64,000 nucleotides of DNA from an uncultured Candidatus Saccharibacteria bacterium (GTDB lineage: Bacteria > Patescibacteriota > Saccharimonadia > Saccharimonadales > Saccharimonadaceae), in contig CALIJG010000001.1 in NCBI GenBank assembly GCA_938018005.1, positions 20,933-84,932 on the forward strand, in the 5' to 3' direction. The position numbers were made by a program, and so were the translations under genes. Under the pieces are notes generated by a model that was not told where the DNA came from, did not search any database, and saw only the letters and a program-made list of their open reading frames with translations. This document shows positions 1 through 7,622 of this stretch, in pieces (position 1 is the stretch's first letter; the number at the start of each line of letters is the position of its first letter).

Positions 1-1
1 C

Positions 2-139
2 AATATGCCTATGGGGATGGCACCCTGGGTTGTGACTGATGATGGCAAGGCAATGAGGGTCGGCATACCTCTTTCGCTCAAGACAGTGCTGGCAGAGATC
101 GCAGAAAATACAGAGAATAGCGAAGCAACGGCGAAATAA
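2..139 (+). CDS. C-terminal fragment of an unidentified protein
   Basis: An open frame runs from the window edge to a TAA at 137-139 and encodes about 45 residues ending in ENSEATAK. The start lies outside the window. The fragment is hydrophilic and acidic, with no recognisable motif. A hairpin followed by T residues about 60 bases downstream on the same strand supports this being the 3' end of a real transcript. I do not recognise the family. Confidence 0.5.
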   Translation, partial: NMPMGMAPWVVTDDGKAMRVGIPLSLKTVLAEIAENTENSEATAK

Positions 140-199
140 CGCTGACCTTTGCTAACCCTCTGAGAGCTAGGTCTCATCTGTGGTCTTGAACATGTATTT

Positions 200-237
200 T
201 GCTGGACTGATGAATGACAGCCCAGCATTTTCTTTTT
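200..237 (+). terminator. Rho-independent terminator
   Basis: TGCTGG (200-205) pairs with CCAGCA (222-227) and is followed by a T-rich tract to 237. The polarity fits the plus-strand gene ending at 139. The minus-strand methyltransferase ends just beyond it. Confidence 0.55.
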
Positions 238-240
238 GTG

Positions 241-1096
241 CTACTTTGCGCGGCGGGCAAGCGGCTTCGTGCCTTTGTAGAGTAGGTAGCGGAACAGCCC
301 TGCCTCATACAGCGTGCTATAGCCATGCGATGCCATCACGGCATTAACGAAGAATGGCGCAAGCTTCGCATCTGGCTGGATCCAGGCAAATGGCCGGGCG
401 AGCGACCGCAAGCGATGGTATGTTGGCATAACGGCTTCTGTCCAATCGGTCTCGCTTATATTTGCAAAGCCAGCCTGCTGCAGTGCCTGCGATATCTCAC
501 CGGGGTTCTGCTGCCGCACACCAAAGCCACCAGCATGCTGCTCCAAAAAATCCATCATGCGCTGCTGACGAACCGACATATGGCGAGCATCGACCTCATA
601 ATCGGCAAATACTACACGCCCACCAGTCTTAAGGATGCGATAAAATTCCTGCATCGTGGCCCGCATATCCTTTGCGTGTGATAGTGTCTCATTCACATAC
701 ACCACATCGAAATACCCATCTGGGAAGTCGGTGTGCGAATAATCGCCGAGCACAAAGCGCGGCGCAGGAGTCATATGCCGCGACAACTTCTCAGATATCT
801 TAACCTCTCGTGGAGTGATGGTAATACCTATTACCTCACCCCCCCCCATTGGCCTGGACGAGGTATCGCGCCATCACGCCCTGGCCCGAGCCGGCATCGA
901 GCACACGGTCGGTCGGCTTAAGCTGCAGCTCCTTGGCAAACATCCGCAAGAAGTTCGCCTGGGCTTGCCGCTCGTTCTTTGTCTCGCTCGTCCAGTAGCC
1001 AGCGTGCTGCGAGCGGCCCAGCACCATGTTGTAGCCCGCCCACGAGCCAAACCGCGAATAGTATGCTGCCACACCGTTGTTCTTTGTGTTCATCAT
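241..1096 (-). pseudogene. SAM-dependent methyltransferase (UbiE/COQ5-like), frameshifted in a G9 tract
   Basis: Two minus-strand frames together make one class I methyltransferase of about 285 aa. The upstream frame (1096-836) carries motif I, VLDAGSGQG, and stops just after a run of nine G (plus-strand C at 839-847). The downstream frame (from about 849) continues with GEVIGITITPRE, a motif acidic segment, FDVVYVNETLSH and GGRVVFADYE, as in UbiE-type sterol/quinone or small-molecule methyltransferases. Removing one G restores a continuous protein. The start has an AAGGAG ribosome site; ATG at 1096 or 1093 are both possible. The break may be a phase-variable tract, a real inactivation or a sequencing error. 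The substrate is unknown. Confidence 0.75.
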
Positions 1097-1363
1097 TTTC
1101 TCCTTGTTACTATACTTATTCTATAGTATAGCGTAGAACCAGTGGATATAGCGGGTTTATGGGCCTTTCCCTGGTATGCCCTCGCTCTAGCTCCCTCCTC
1201 CTCTTTGCCATCTTTCAGATTCTCTCCACTCACTCTATTTTCTCTACCTCCGATAGGCCTATTTTATTAAAGCATGAGCGATATCATAATTATGACAATG
1301 GGGCGATTTGTAGTATCATGTATAAGTATAAGTGTTATACCAATGAGGTGAGGAGGAAACACA

Positions 1364-2014
1364 ATGCCAAAACCAGAAGCAGCTGGCCTGCCATGGCCAG
1401 CCCAAGCAGCCCGCAGACAAACCACGCGCCAGTCTGACCCTGCCATCCGCGATAGCAGCACCTACCGGCAAAAGCCCGCTGAGGATGCCGAGCGCACCAC
1501 ATCGGCAACCGCACAGAGCGAGCTCGATGCTGCCAAGAACAAGCTTGCCACCCTGCAAAAGGCACTGCAGCACGTGACCGCCGTCGAGATTGGTGAGGCA
1601 CAGCTGGGCACCAGTGCACGCGACTACATTAGCCATGCGCTGGAGGTGTCGCGTGTTTTTTCTGAGCTAGAGCACCGCCGTGTGCCTGTCAATGGCGCGT
1701 ACAATGGCCAGCCCTTCCAGGTGTTGCCAAGCTCCAACCTCGAGCTGATCGAGCGCGACCTGGGCCGTGCAAGCTTTGGCCCCTATGGCCCAGCTGGCCT
1801 CACTCGTGTTGGCCCTCAGCCCAAAGAAGAGCTTACTCTCGATGACTACGTCGCCGATGCCACTGCTCAAGCCACGGCCGACTACAACACCAAGAAAAAG
1901 CAAGCCGACGAGCAAGCCAAGGTCGCCACCGAGCTCCAAACCGCCCAAGAGCTCCTCGAGCGCAAAGGCTACGGCGTGACCGCACCAGAGGCCGGCAAGA
2001 CGAAGGCCGCCTAA
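1364..2014 (+). CDS. Orphan soluble protein with helical C-terminus
   Basis: This 216-aa protein starts at ATG 1364 behind a strong GAGGTGAGGAGG ribosome site. It has no signal peptide and no membrane segment. Residues about 45-70 and 160-205 are Ala/Lys/Glu/Gln-rich and likely helical or coiled-coil; the middle is Pro/Gly-rich. It stands alone on the plus strand between minus-strand genes. I do not recognise the family. Confidence 0.7.
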   Translation: MPKPEAAGLPWPAQAARRQTTRQSDPAIRDSSTYRQKPAEDAERTTSATAQSELDAAKNKLATLQKALQHVTAVEIGEAQLGTSARDYISHALEVSRVFSELEHRRVPVNGAYNGQPFQVLPSSNLELIERDLGRASFGPYGPAGLTRVGPQPKEELTLDDYVADATAQATADYNTKKKQADEQAKVATELQTAQELLERKGYGVTAPEAGKTKAA

Positions 2015-2153
2015 CTAGCTCCATAAATATGCACACCAAGGTAAGTATTGCGACAATGCTTACCTTTTTCGTTTACATAGCAAAGCGCTTGCCGCTTCCT
2101 CTCCTGCTGGTTATGAGACACGATGCGTCTGGCTATATCTCCTATAATATTCA

Positions 2154-2795
2154 TTATTTACGCTGCGTCGTCTGCTGCACATACGCCACTGCCCGGACGA
2201 AGTCGTCGATGAGCGTCTGGCGCATAGCACCGTTGTATAGCGCAGCGGCTGGGTGGTAAAGCGGAATGACGACGAACTCACGCTCGTGCAAACGCACTTT
2301 GCGCGGCTGACCATGGTCGCGGCTAATGCGTAGATCGGGGATGAACCCGCCACCACTGTGTCGCCCAAGAGTAAGCACTGCCTTTGGCTGGATAATATCG
2401 AGTTGCCGCATGAGGTACGGCCAAAAGGCGCGTTTCTCCTCCGGCAGTGGGTCGCGATTATTGGGCGGACGATATTTAACGATATTAGTAATGTACACAT
2501 CACTGCGCACCAGGCCAGCTGTGGCTAGCATTTCGTCGAGAAACTTCCCTGCTGCCCCCACAAAGGGCTTGCCCTGCAGGTCTTCATTCTTACCAGGCGC
2601 TTCCCCCACAAAGACGATATCGGCACTGGGGTTACCATCACCCAGCACTAGCTGCGTGGCCTGGGCAGCCAGCTCGGGGCAGAGCTTGGCGGCGATAATA
2701 TCCTCAGCAAGGCGCACTAATTGGGCGGCTTGGGTTTGGTCTGGCGTGGATGGGTCATACAATCTAGTATAACAATCGATGGGCGGATGGAGCAA
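2154..2795 (-). CDS. Family-4-type uracil-DNA glycosylase lacking the Fe-S cysteines
   Basis: This 213-aa protein removes uracil from DNA to start base-excision repair. Visible family-4 motifs are GEAPGKNED (64-72) with GKPFVGAAGKFLD (75-87), ITNIVKYRPPNNR (102-114) and YHPAAAL (180-186). Canonical family-4 enzymes hold a 4Fe-4S cluster through a CxxC pair, the KCRPP cysteine and one more near EEIxxC. Here only Cys39 of these survives: KCRPP is KYRPP and the last site is Phe/Trp. The longest frame begins with TTG at 2795. A TATACT hexamer at 2766-2771 lies inside its first codons, so the true start may be later. Confidence 0.85.
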   Translation of the reverse strand: MLHPPIDCYTRLYDPSTPDQTQAAQLVRLAEDIIAAKLCPELAAQATQLVLGDGNPSADIVFVGEAPGKNEDLQGKPFVGAAGKFLDEMLATAGLVRSDVYITNIVKYRPPNNRDPLPEEKRAFWPYLMRQLDIIQPKAVLTLGRHSGGGFIPDLRISRDHGQPRKVRLHEREFVVIPLYHPAAALYNGAMRQTLIDDFVRAVAYVQQTTQRK

Positions 2796-2920
2796 AAATC
2801 AGCCGTGATTGATCACTCTAGTTTTGACACTGGGATCTACTGCCTAGCTCTTGCAATATTGAGGGGTGTAATTGCGATGCTGGTTGATAGTAAACAAACG
2901 CAATCGAGGTATAAAAACAA

Positions 2921-2943
2921 AAAAGCAATCCTGCATTGCTTTT
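2921..2943 (-). terminator. Rho-independent terminator (minus strand)
   Basis: AAAAGCAAT and ATTGCTTTT form a 9-bp stem with a 5-base loop. Read on the minus strand it is followed by TTTTTTGTTTTTA, an ideal U-tract for the orphan gene ending at 3030. The same symmetry could also work on the plus strand. Confidence 0.75.
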
Positions 2944-2960
2944 ATCCATCAAGAGTAGTC

Positions 2961-3016
2961 CGCTCCCGCGGAGGTAGAGCATCCGGATGGACGCGTCGAT
3001 ACCTCCGCTGGGAGCG
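2961..3016 (-). other. Long hairpin with palindromic loop
   Basis: CGCTCCCGCGGAGGTA (2961-2976) pairs with TACCTCCGCTGGGAGCG (3000-3016), leaving one bulged base. The 23-base loop itself holds two perfect palindromes, CATCCGGATG (2980-2989) and GACGCGTC (2990-2997). It lies in the 3' untranslated region of the minus-strand gene ending at 3030, upstream of the terminator at 2921-2943. It has no T-tract of its own. Confidence 0.6.
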
Positions 3017-3029
3017 GGTGGTGGTGAGG

Positions 3030-3314
3030 TTACCAGCCGACTATCAAGCCACCACCAAGGCGCTCGATCCTTGGGCTATAGCCCAAGAACACTAGACGAT
3101 CTATGATGTCTTCCTGGATGGGGTTTGGCTCATCGCCCACGTCCAGGCGATCAAATGCCCTGCCTTTGTAGGCAAGGTTCCACTCACCTTGCTGAGCTAC
3201 TACCTGGGCCATAGTGGTAATAGCTTGAACTGTCTCTTCTGCATTCGGGCTGGGAGTTCCTGACGTATGAAATGCGACAGAAATTTCCTGCATCTCGCTA
3301 GCTGACAGAGCCAT
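3030..3314 (-). CDS. Small orphan protein with structured leader
   Basis: This 94-aa protein begins MALSASEMQE. I chose ATG 3314 because AGAAAGGGGG lies just upstream; a longer in-frame start at 3338 has no such site. It has no membrane segment or signal peptide. The C-terminus is hydrophobic and Gly-rich (RLGGGLIVGW). Upstream is a roughly 205-nt structured leader and a TTGACA promoter; downstream are a long hairpin and a terminator, so it is a well-defined single-gene transcript. I do not recognise the family. Confidence 0.65.
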   Translation of the reverse strand: MALSASEMQEISVAFHTSGTPSPNAEETVQAITTMAQVVAQQGEWNLAYKGRAFDRLDVGDEPNPIQEDIIDRLVFLGYSPRIERLGGGLIVGW

Positions 3315-3519
3315 AATCGGCCCCCTTTCTGCATCCATTTGGATGCAACAGTGAGCTCAACCCTGTGTCGAGCTCTCTCCATTGCTGTGCACGCTCCGGT
3401 GTAGCGCCATCAGAGAGCTGGGCGCTCTATAGCGCTCGGCAGCTCCTCTAGCAGCAAGTCGAGAGAGTTCGACTCCTCACCACAAAAAGTTGCTATCCAC
3501 CTCTGATAAGGAGAGGATA
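3315..3519 (-). promoter_or_regulatory. Structured 5' leader of the orphan gene at 3314
   Basis: Between the inferred transcription start (about 3519) and the ATG lie several hairpins. One is AGTCGA/TCGACT (3457-3462/3469-3474). A larger one pairs AGAGAGCTG (3412-3420) with CAGCTCCTCT (3440-3449) around an inner GCGCT/AGCGC stem (3422-3426/3431-3435). A third, GCATCC/GGATGC, sits next to the ribosome site near 3331-3347. This could be a cis-regulatory leader or a processed small RNA. I match it to no known riboswitch. Confidence 0.45.
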
Positions 3520-3526
3520 TACTGCT

Positions 3527-3555
3527 ATGTTAGTATGTTACTTTACATTTGTCAA
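3527..3555 (-). promoter_or_regulatory. Promoter TTGACA-17-TAACAT
   Basis: On the minus strand a perfect -35 TTGACA (3555-3550) is followed after 17 bases by TAACAT (3532-3527). It drives the structured leader and orphan gene at 3314. Confidence 0.5.
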
Positions 3556-3586
3556 TAGCATGGGATAATTTTCTACTTTTGTTGCA

Positions 3587-3613
3587 AAAACACCTCCACA
3601 AAGGAGGTGTTTT
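3587..3613 (-). terminator. Rho-independent terminator of the ABC exporter operon
   Basis: AAAACACCTCC (3587-3597) pairs with GGAGGTGTTTT (3603-3613). On the minus strand the stem ends in a T-tract, 38 bases past the permease stop codon. Confidence 0.8.
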
Positions 3614-3650
3614 GCTATGCGAGGAAGCGATGTGCTGAGTGTACTACTCC

Positions 3651-5900
3651 CTACTCTGTCTGGTTTGCCTCTGGGTCGGTGAGCTTGCGCACCATGGGCA
3701 GCACCAGGTAGATGCCAATGATGGCAGCAACGAGCCCCCCACCAACGATGCCGAAGTATAGCGGCGAGAGCGTTGGCTTGAGCGATGCGGAGAAGGTTGT
3801 GACGAAGACGGTACCAACCCACACCCCAATGACGCACGAGAGAAGCGAGACACTCAGTAGCGGCACCAGCGACTCCGTCATAATGAGGCGTTTGAGCTGG
3901 CCAAGACGCATACCACCGAGGCGCAGCGTGTAGAGTGAGCGACGGCGCTCAAATAATCCACCAATCGTCGAGACAATCAAGCTTGCCACTGCGACGAAGA
4001 GTGTCACGCCCATACCAGCGTAGGCCATCTCGGCAAAGTTTTTGATAACGGGGTTGATTTGCGGGTGCTTCTCGAAGTCCCCACTGCGGATGTAGAGGAA
4101 ATCCTGCGGAGTCTGGCGAGCATAGACAAGGGCGCGCACCTTCTCCACGTCATCATTGTGAGCAACGGTGAGGAGGTAGTCTTTGGGGCCATTAGTATTG
4201 ACTGGCTGCTCGGCGAGCGAGACGGTCTTGACGACGGCACCGTTGAAATCGAGCAAAGCATAGTGATCACTCTGTGCACCGCTGGGGCAGCTGTGCTCGG
4301 TGTAGGTAGCAAGGTCGCTACAGCGGATGGCGCGAGCTTGGACGCGACCATTGTCACCAGCAATAGGATACATTGGGGCAACATTGGTGATGTATGGCTG
4401 CTCGCTCAGGATTTTTTGAGTATCCGGCTGCAAGGTATGATCTTGCGAAGTGATCGCTACAGCGTTGCTACGCAGCTGCGAGTAACCGTTGCTCGCCACC
4501 GATGAAGCGTTGAGGGCATCAATACCACTTACCGCCGAGAGGTAGAAGCTCCCCGCGAAGAGGGCCAGCACGACCCCGCTCACACTGCGGAAGACGGTCT
4601 GCGAATGGACGGCAATCCGCTTGCCCGCAATCAGGGCCGAGCCACTGCGTGCGTAGCGTGCCACGATGCGAGCGATTTTGTTCGTTAGCCAGCCACCAGC
4701 CAGCACCAAGCCAAACATTACACTGAGGAAGGCTGCGAAGAGAATGAGGGTCGGTATAGAGCTCTCACTTGCTCGCTCAGCCATCCAGTCGTGCCCAGGC
4801 TTCGACGCCATCCAGCCAAAGATACTAAGGCCAAATGCCAGGGGGATGACGCGCCACACCCGCAGCTTCTTTGCCTTTTCGGCTGAGCGCGAGACGCCCA
4901 GTGGTGAGAGTTGTGCCTTGCGCATCCGACGCCAGTTGACATACGTCGTCAGGCCAAGGGTTACACCGACGATGATAATATATTGATACCACTGCAGCGC
5001 AAGATCAGCTGGCCAGAAACGCATGTCGCCATAGGAGAAGCCATAAAGCGAACTCTGTGTGAGTGTGAATACAACGAGACCTAGCACCACACCAGCCAGC
5101 GAGGCCAGCAGCGACTCGAGTAGCAGCACACGAGCTACTTGCCCCTTGGTCGCGCCCACAAGGCGCAGGGCGGCGTAGCGCTTCTCGCGCTGTGCCCCAC
5201 CCAGCTGCGTAGCAACAGCAACGAAGGTGACGATTGGGAAGAGTAAGATCGATCCGCCCACAACCAGCATCATCAGCGAGAATGGGTCGAAGGCAACACT
5301 CTGCGCCGCGCCATTGACATCGGTGATATAGACGTCGGCGTAGGAGTTGGGCTGCCCATTTTTCTTAGCATATTGGTTGCTCTTCTCAACCTCCTCCGCA
5401 CTCACACCCTTGACCAAGTACAGGTCATCAGGGCTCGCAGAGTACTCGTCTGGCAGTGTGCCAAGGTTGGTCGTGAGGCCAGCAAAGCGCTCGAGAATCT
5501 TGTCCTCTGGGTGCTGGGCGATCGCCGCTGCTAGCCCCTTGGAGAGGTAGTATTCACCTGCCTTTGGCGTGTCCATCTTGGCAAATTTGGCGGACTTCTC
5601 GGTGCCCTGCAGCGAGATGACGCTAATCGTCTTGCCTCGCCACTCGTCTTTGTTGCCCCGCTCAATGCCACCAGCTTTGAGTGGCGCTTGGCCAGTTGCT
5701 TGTGGCTTTTGGGGTGTACGCTGAGCCTGTGTAATGGTATTCGAGATAATCGTTCGGTTTTGGCGGCCCACCAAGCCATTGAGCCCAGCAGCCATATAGC
5801 ACAGCATGACGATTCCAAGCGAGATAGCTGCTGCTGTGAGACCCAGGCGCATCATCGATTGCCGGCCCGATTTTTTTAATAATAACCAACTAACGCTCAT
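3651..5900 (-). CDS. FtsX/MacB-type ABC transporter permease
   Basis: This 749-aa integral membrane protein is the permease of an ABC exporter; substrate unknown. An N-terminal membrane segment (MRLGLTAAAISLGIVMLCYM) is followed by a roughly 170-residue extracytoplasmic domain. An FtsX core then begins at DPFSLMMLVVGGSILLFPIV and includes the typical REKRYAALRLVGATKGQV coupling loop. A second half repeats this pattern (ERRRSLYTLRLGGMRLGQL). The start at 5900 follows GGGAGG and lies one base after the ATPase stop. Transcription with padR and the ATPase suggests an inducible efflux or envelope-stress pump. Confidence 0.88.
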   Translation of the reverse strand: MSVSWLLLKKSGRQSMMRLGLTAAAISLGIVMLCYMAAGLNGLVGRQNRTIISNTITQAQRTPQKPQATGQAPLKAGGIERGNKDEWRGKTISVISLQGTEKSAKFAKMDTPKAGEYYLSKGLAAAIAQHPEDKILERFAGLTTNLGTLPDEYSASPDDLYLVKGVSAEEVEKSNQYAKKNGQPNSYADVYITDVNGAAQSVAFDPFSLMMLVVGGSILLFPIVTFVAVATQLGGAQREKRYAALRLVGATKGQVARVLLLESLLASLAGVVLGLVVFTLTQSSLYGFSYGDMRFWPADLALQWYQYIIIVGVTLGLTTYVNWRRMRKAQLSPLGVSRSAEKAKKLRVWRVIPLAFGLSIFGWMASKPGHDWMAERASESSIPTLILFAAFLSVMFGLVLAGGWLTNKIARIVARYARSGSALIAGKRIAVHSQTVFRSVSGVVLALFAGSFYLSAVSGIDALNASSVASNGYSQLRSNAVAITSQDHTLQPDTQKILSEQPYITNVAPMYPIAGDNGRVQARAIRCSDLATYTEHSCPSGAQSDHYALLDFNGAVVKTVSLAEQPVNTNGPKDYLLTVAHNDDVEKVRALVYARQTPQDFLYIRSGDFEKHPQINPVIKNFAEMAYAGMGVTLFVAVASLIVSTIGGLFERRRSLYTLRLGGMRLGQLKRLIMTESLVPLLSVSLLSCVIGVWVGTVFVTTFSASLKPTLSPLYFGIVGGGLVAAIIGIYLVLPMVRKLTDPEANQTE

Positions 5901-5901
5901 G

Positions 5902-6582
5902 TTACATCCCTCCCGAAATCTGCCCATCGCGCACGATGATCTCGCGGTCGGCATAGGCAGCAATGGTTGGTTCGTGAGTCACCATAATCACCGTGGTACC
6001 ATATTGCTTAGCAGTGGCGATAAATAGTTCCATCACACGCTGCGAGTTGAGGCTGTCGAGCGAGCCCGTTGGCTCATCGGCAAACAGCACCTTCGGCTTG
6101 ATAACCATCGCCCGGGCAATCGCCACCCGCTGCATCTGCCCACCAGAGAGCTCACCGAGCATGTTGCCCGCCTTGTCGCCCAGCTCTACATTGTCCAGCC
6201 AGCGCTGGGCTGCTTTGTACGCTACGGCACGCTTCTCACCATTGAGCAGTAGTGGCAGCGCGACATTATCCAGTGCCGTTAGCTCTGGCACGAGCTGCCC
6301 AAACTGGAAGACAAAGCCAAAGGCTGTGCGCCTGAGGACGCTCCGCTGATCGTCATTGAGCTGGTCGATCCGCTTACCTGTGCAGTGAATCTCGCCACTA
6401 TCGACAGGGGTAATCGCTGCCAAGCTATGGAGCAATGTACTCTTGCCTGAGCCGCTCGGCCCCATAATGGCCAGCACTTCACCGGGCATTACATCCAGCG
6501 ATACACCGCGCAATGCTTCCGTCTGGCCGAAGGATTTCTTCAGGTTGCGGGCGCTAATGATTGGTTGATTGGTTGGTCTCAT
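5902..6582 (-). CDS. ABC transporter ATP-binding protein (MacB/LolD-like)
   Basis: The 226-aa ATPase powers the adjacent FtsX-type permease. Visible motifs are Walker A GPSGSGKST, the Q-loop in FVFQFGQLVPELTALDNVALPL, the signature LSGGQMQRVAIARA, Walker B VLFADEPT and the switch His in MVTHEP. This is the LolD/MacB exporter subfamily. ATG 6582 has AAGGAGG upstream and overlaps the end of padR by 29 bases, implying coupled translation. Confidence 0.93.
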   Translation of the reverse strand: MRPTNQPIISARNLKKSFGQTEALRGVSLDVMPGEVLAIMGPSGSGKSTLLHSLAAITPVDSGEIHCTGKRIDQLNDDQRSVLRRTAFGFVFQFGQLVPELTALDNVALPLLLNGEKRAVAYKAAQRWLDNVELGDKAGNMLGELSGGQMQRVAIARAMVIKPKVLFADEPTGSLDSLNSQRVMELFIATAKQYGTTVIMVTHEPTIAAYADREIIVRDGQISGGM

Positions 6583-7105
6583 TGGTCAGTTCCTCCTTAA
6601 GTTTGGTTAAGCGCGACGTCGTTAGCTCAATCCAGCGCAGGTCTGCCTCCAGATGGTACAGTGCGTGGTCGATGAGTAGCGTGTCGGCTAAGTTGCTTTC
6701 GCGGCGGCGGCTTGTGAGGTCGCGCATCCGCTGAATATGGGCTTGCCGCTGGTTGTCTAGGTAGGGCGCGGCATCACCTTCGCGCAGGATTGCCAGCACG
6801 GTCTTGACGTACATATTGGCCTGCGACTGATGCGATGGCAGCTCGGGCGCTTCCAGCCAAGCCTGCAGGTCTTGCTTGCCCTGCTCGGTAATGGCATAGC
6901 GCACCCGGTCTGGCCCACCAGACTCACTGGTGTCGGCAATCTCCTCCACTTTGTTGTCGCGTTTTAAGCGCCCCAATGTCGAGTAGACCTGCCCTGGCAA
7001 AATTGGCTTATCTTTGCCAAAGAAGCCATCGTACTGCTTCTTCAGCTCGTAGCCATAGTTTGGCGCATTCGCCAACAATCCGAGTAATGTATATTGAACG
7101 TTCAT
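6554..7105 (-). CDS. PadR-family transcriptional regulator
   Basis: A 183-aa winged-helix repressor of the PadR family. The N-terminus MNVQYTLLGLLANAPNYGYELKKQ and the wing RVRYAITEQGKQDLQAWL are diagnostic; the C-terminal half is helical and would dimerise. ATG 7105 is chosen because TATAGT lies exactly six bases upstream (leaderless architecture); an in-frame extension to 7207 would cross the promoter. Two copies of a TATACAC-type inverted repeat overlap and flank this promoter, suggesting autorepression. It likely controls the downstream ABC exporter genes with which it is transcribed. Confidence 0.92.
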   Translation of the reverse strand: MNVQYTLLGLLANAPNYGYELKKQYDGFFGKDKPILPGQVYSTLGRLKRDNKVEEIADTSESGGPDRVRYAITEQGKQDLQAWLEAPELPSHQSQANMYVKTVLAILREGDAAPYLDNQRQAHIQRMRDLTSRRRESNLADTLLIDHALYHLEADLRWIELTTSRLTKLKEELTNETNQSTNH

Positions 7106-7111
7106 ATCTCT

Positions 7112-7130
7112 ACTATACACCGAGTGACTA
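7112..7130 (-). promoter_or_regulatory. padR -10 element overlapped by operator copy 1
   Basis: The -10 TATAGT (7117-7112, minus strand) overlaps TATACACCGAGTGACTA (7114-7130), an imperfect copy of the palindrome at 7148-7164. A repressor bound here would block RNA polymerase. Confidence 0.6.
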
Positions 7131-7147
7131 GCGAGTGCAAGCCTTAT

Positions 7148-7164
7148 TATACACTTAGTGTATA
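7148..7164 (-). promoter_or_regulatory. Putative PadR operator copy 2
   Basis: TATACACTTAGTGTATA is a perfect 8+1+8 palindrome. Its centre is 34 bases from that of the copy over the -10 element, about three helical turns. Its form resembles known PadR operators; binding is inferred. Confidence 0.65.
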
Positions 7165-7552
7165 GTTTGGATAAGTTCTTGAGAGACGCAGTGGGTAACG
7201 TGAGCATCTACCTCTGTTATTCCGTCCACTCTATGTCTTTCTTGGTAGCCCATTTTGGTGTCTTGTTCTGCTGCTGCCCTACCCCGCTGCCATCATAAGC
7301 CCCACTTACTATCGGCAAACACTATGCCAGTACGCAGCCAGACTCGTTTGCTCATGAGTAGCATACGTAGGCTATTTGCGCATGATGATATGACGGTCAT
7401 ATATACTGCTCTTGAGTACAAGTACTTCGTTTATTGCATTACTTACCGCCCATAAACCCAGCAAAAGTAAAAAGGCCAGTCACACTACCGGCCCAGCCAC
7501 GCAAGGATAACCCAAACGACATAGAGCCCTCAGCTTCTCCAAGCACAACAAA
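7165..7552. other. Intergenic region, no gene seen
   Basis: No convincing coding frame is seen over this 388-base stretch. It contains one copy of ACCTCTGTT (7210-7218) and a 15-bp palindrome ATATGACGGTCATAT (7388-7402). Confidence 0.4.
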
Positions 7553-7580
7553 AAACACCCCAGCAGTATCTGGGGTGTTT
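7553..7580 (-). terminator. Rho-independent terminator
   Basis: AAACACCCCAG (7553-7563) pairs with CTGGGGTGTTT (7570-7580). On the minus strand it ends in a T-tract, 43 bases after the gene ending at 7623. Confidence 0.8.
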
Positions 7581-7622
7581 GCACACGGTACGTCGAGAGA
7601 CGATCTATCTCATGGCCAATAA

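Noticed and set aside
836..849. UGA recoded as sense (SR1/Gracilibacteria code) explaining the broken methyltransferase
   Set aside because: Reading through the UGA stays in the wrong frame for the GEVIGITITPRE continuation, and UGA acts as a normal stop elsewhere, for example at 58765-58767.
3400..3490. tRNA-like segment containing GAGTTCGACTCC-type sequence
   Set aside because: The TTCGA belongs to an AGTCGA/TCGACT hairpin; no acceptor stem, D-arm or anticodon arm can be drawn.
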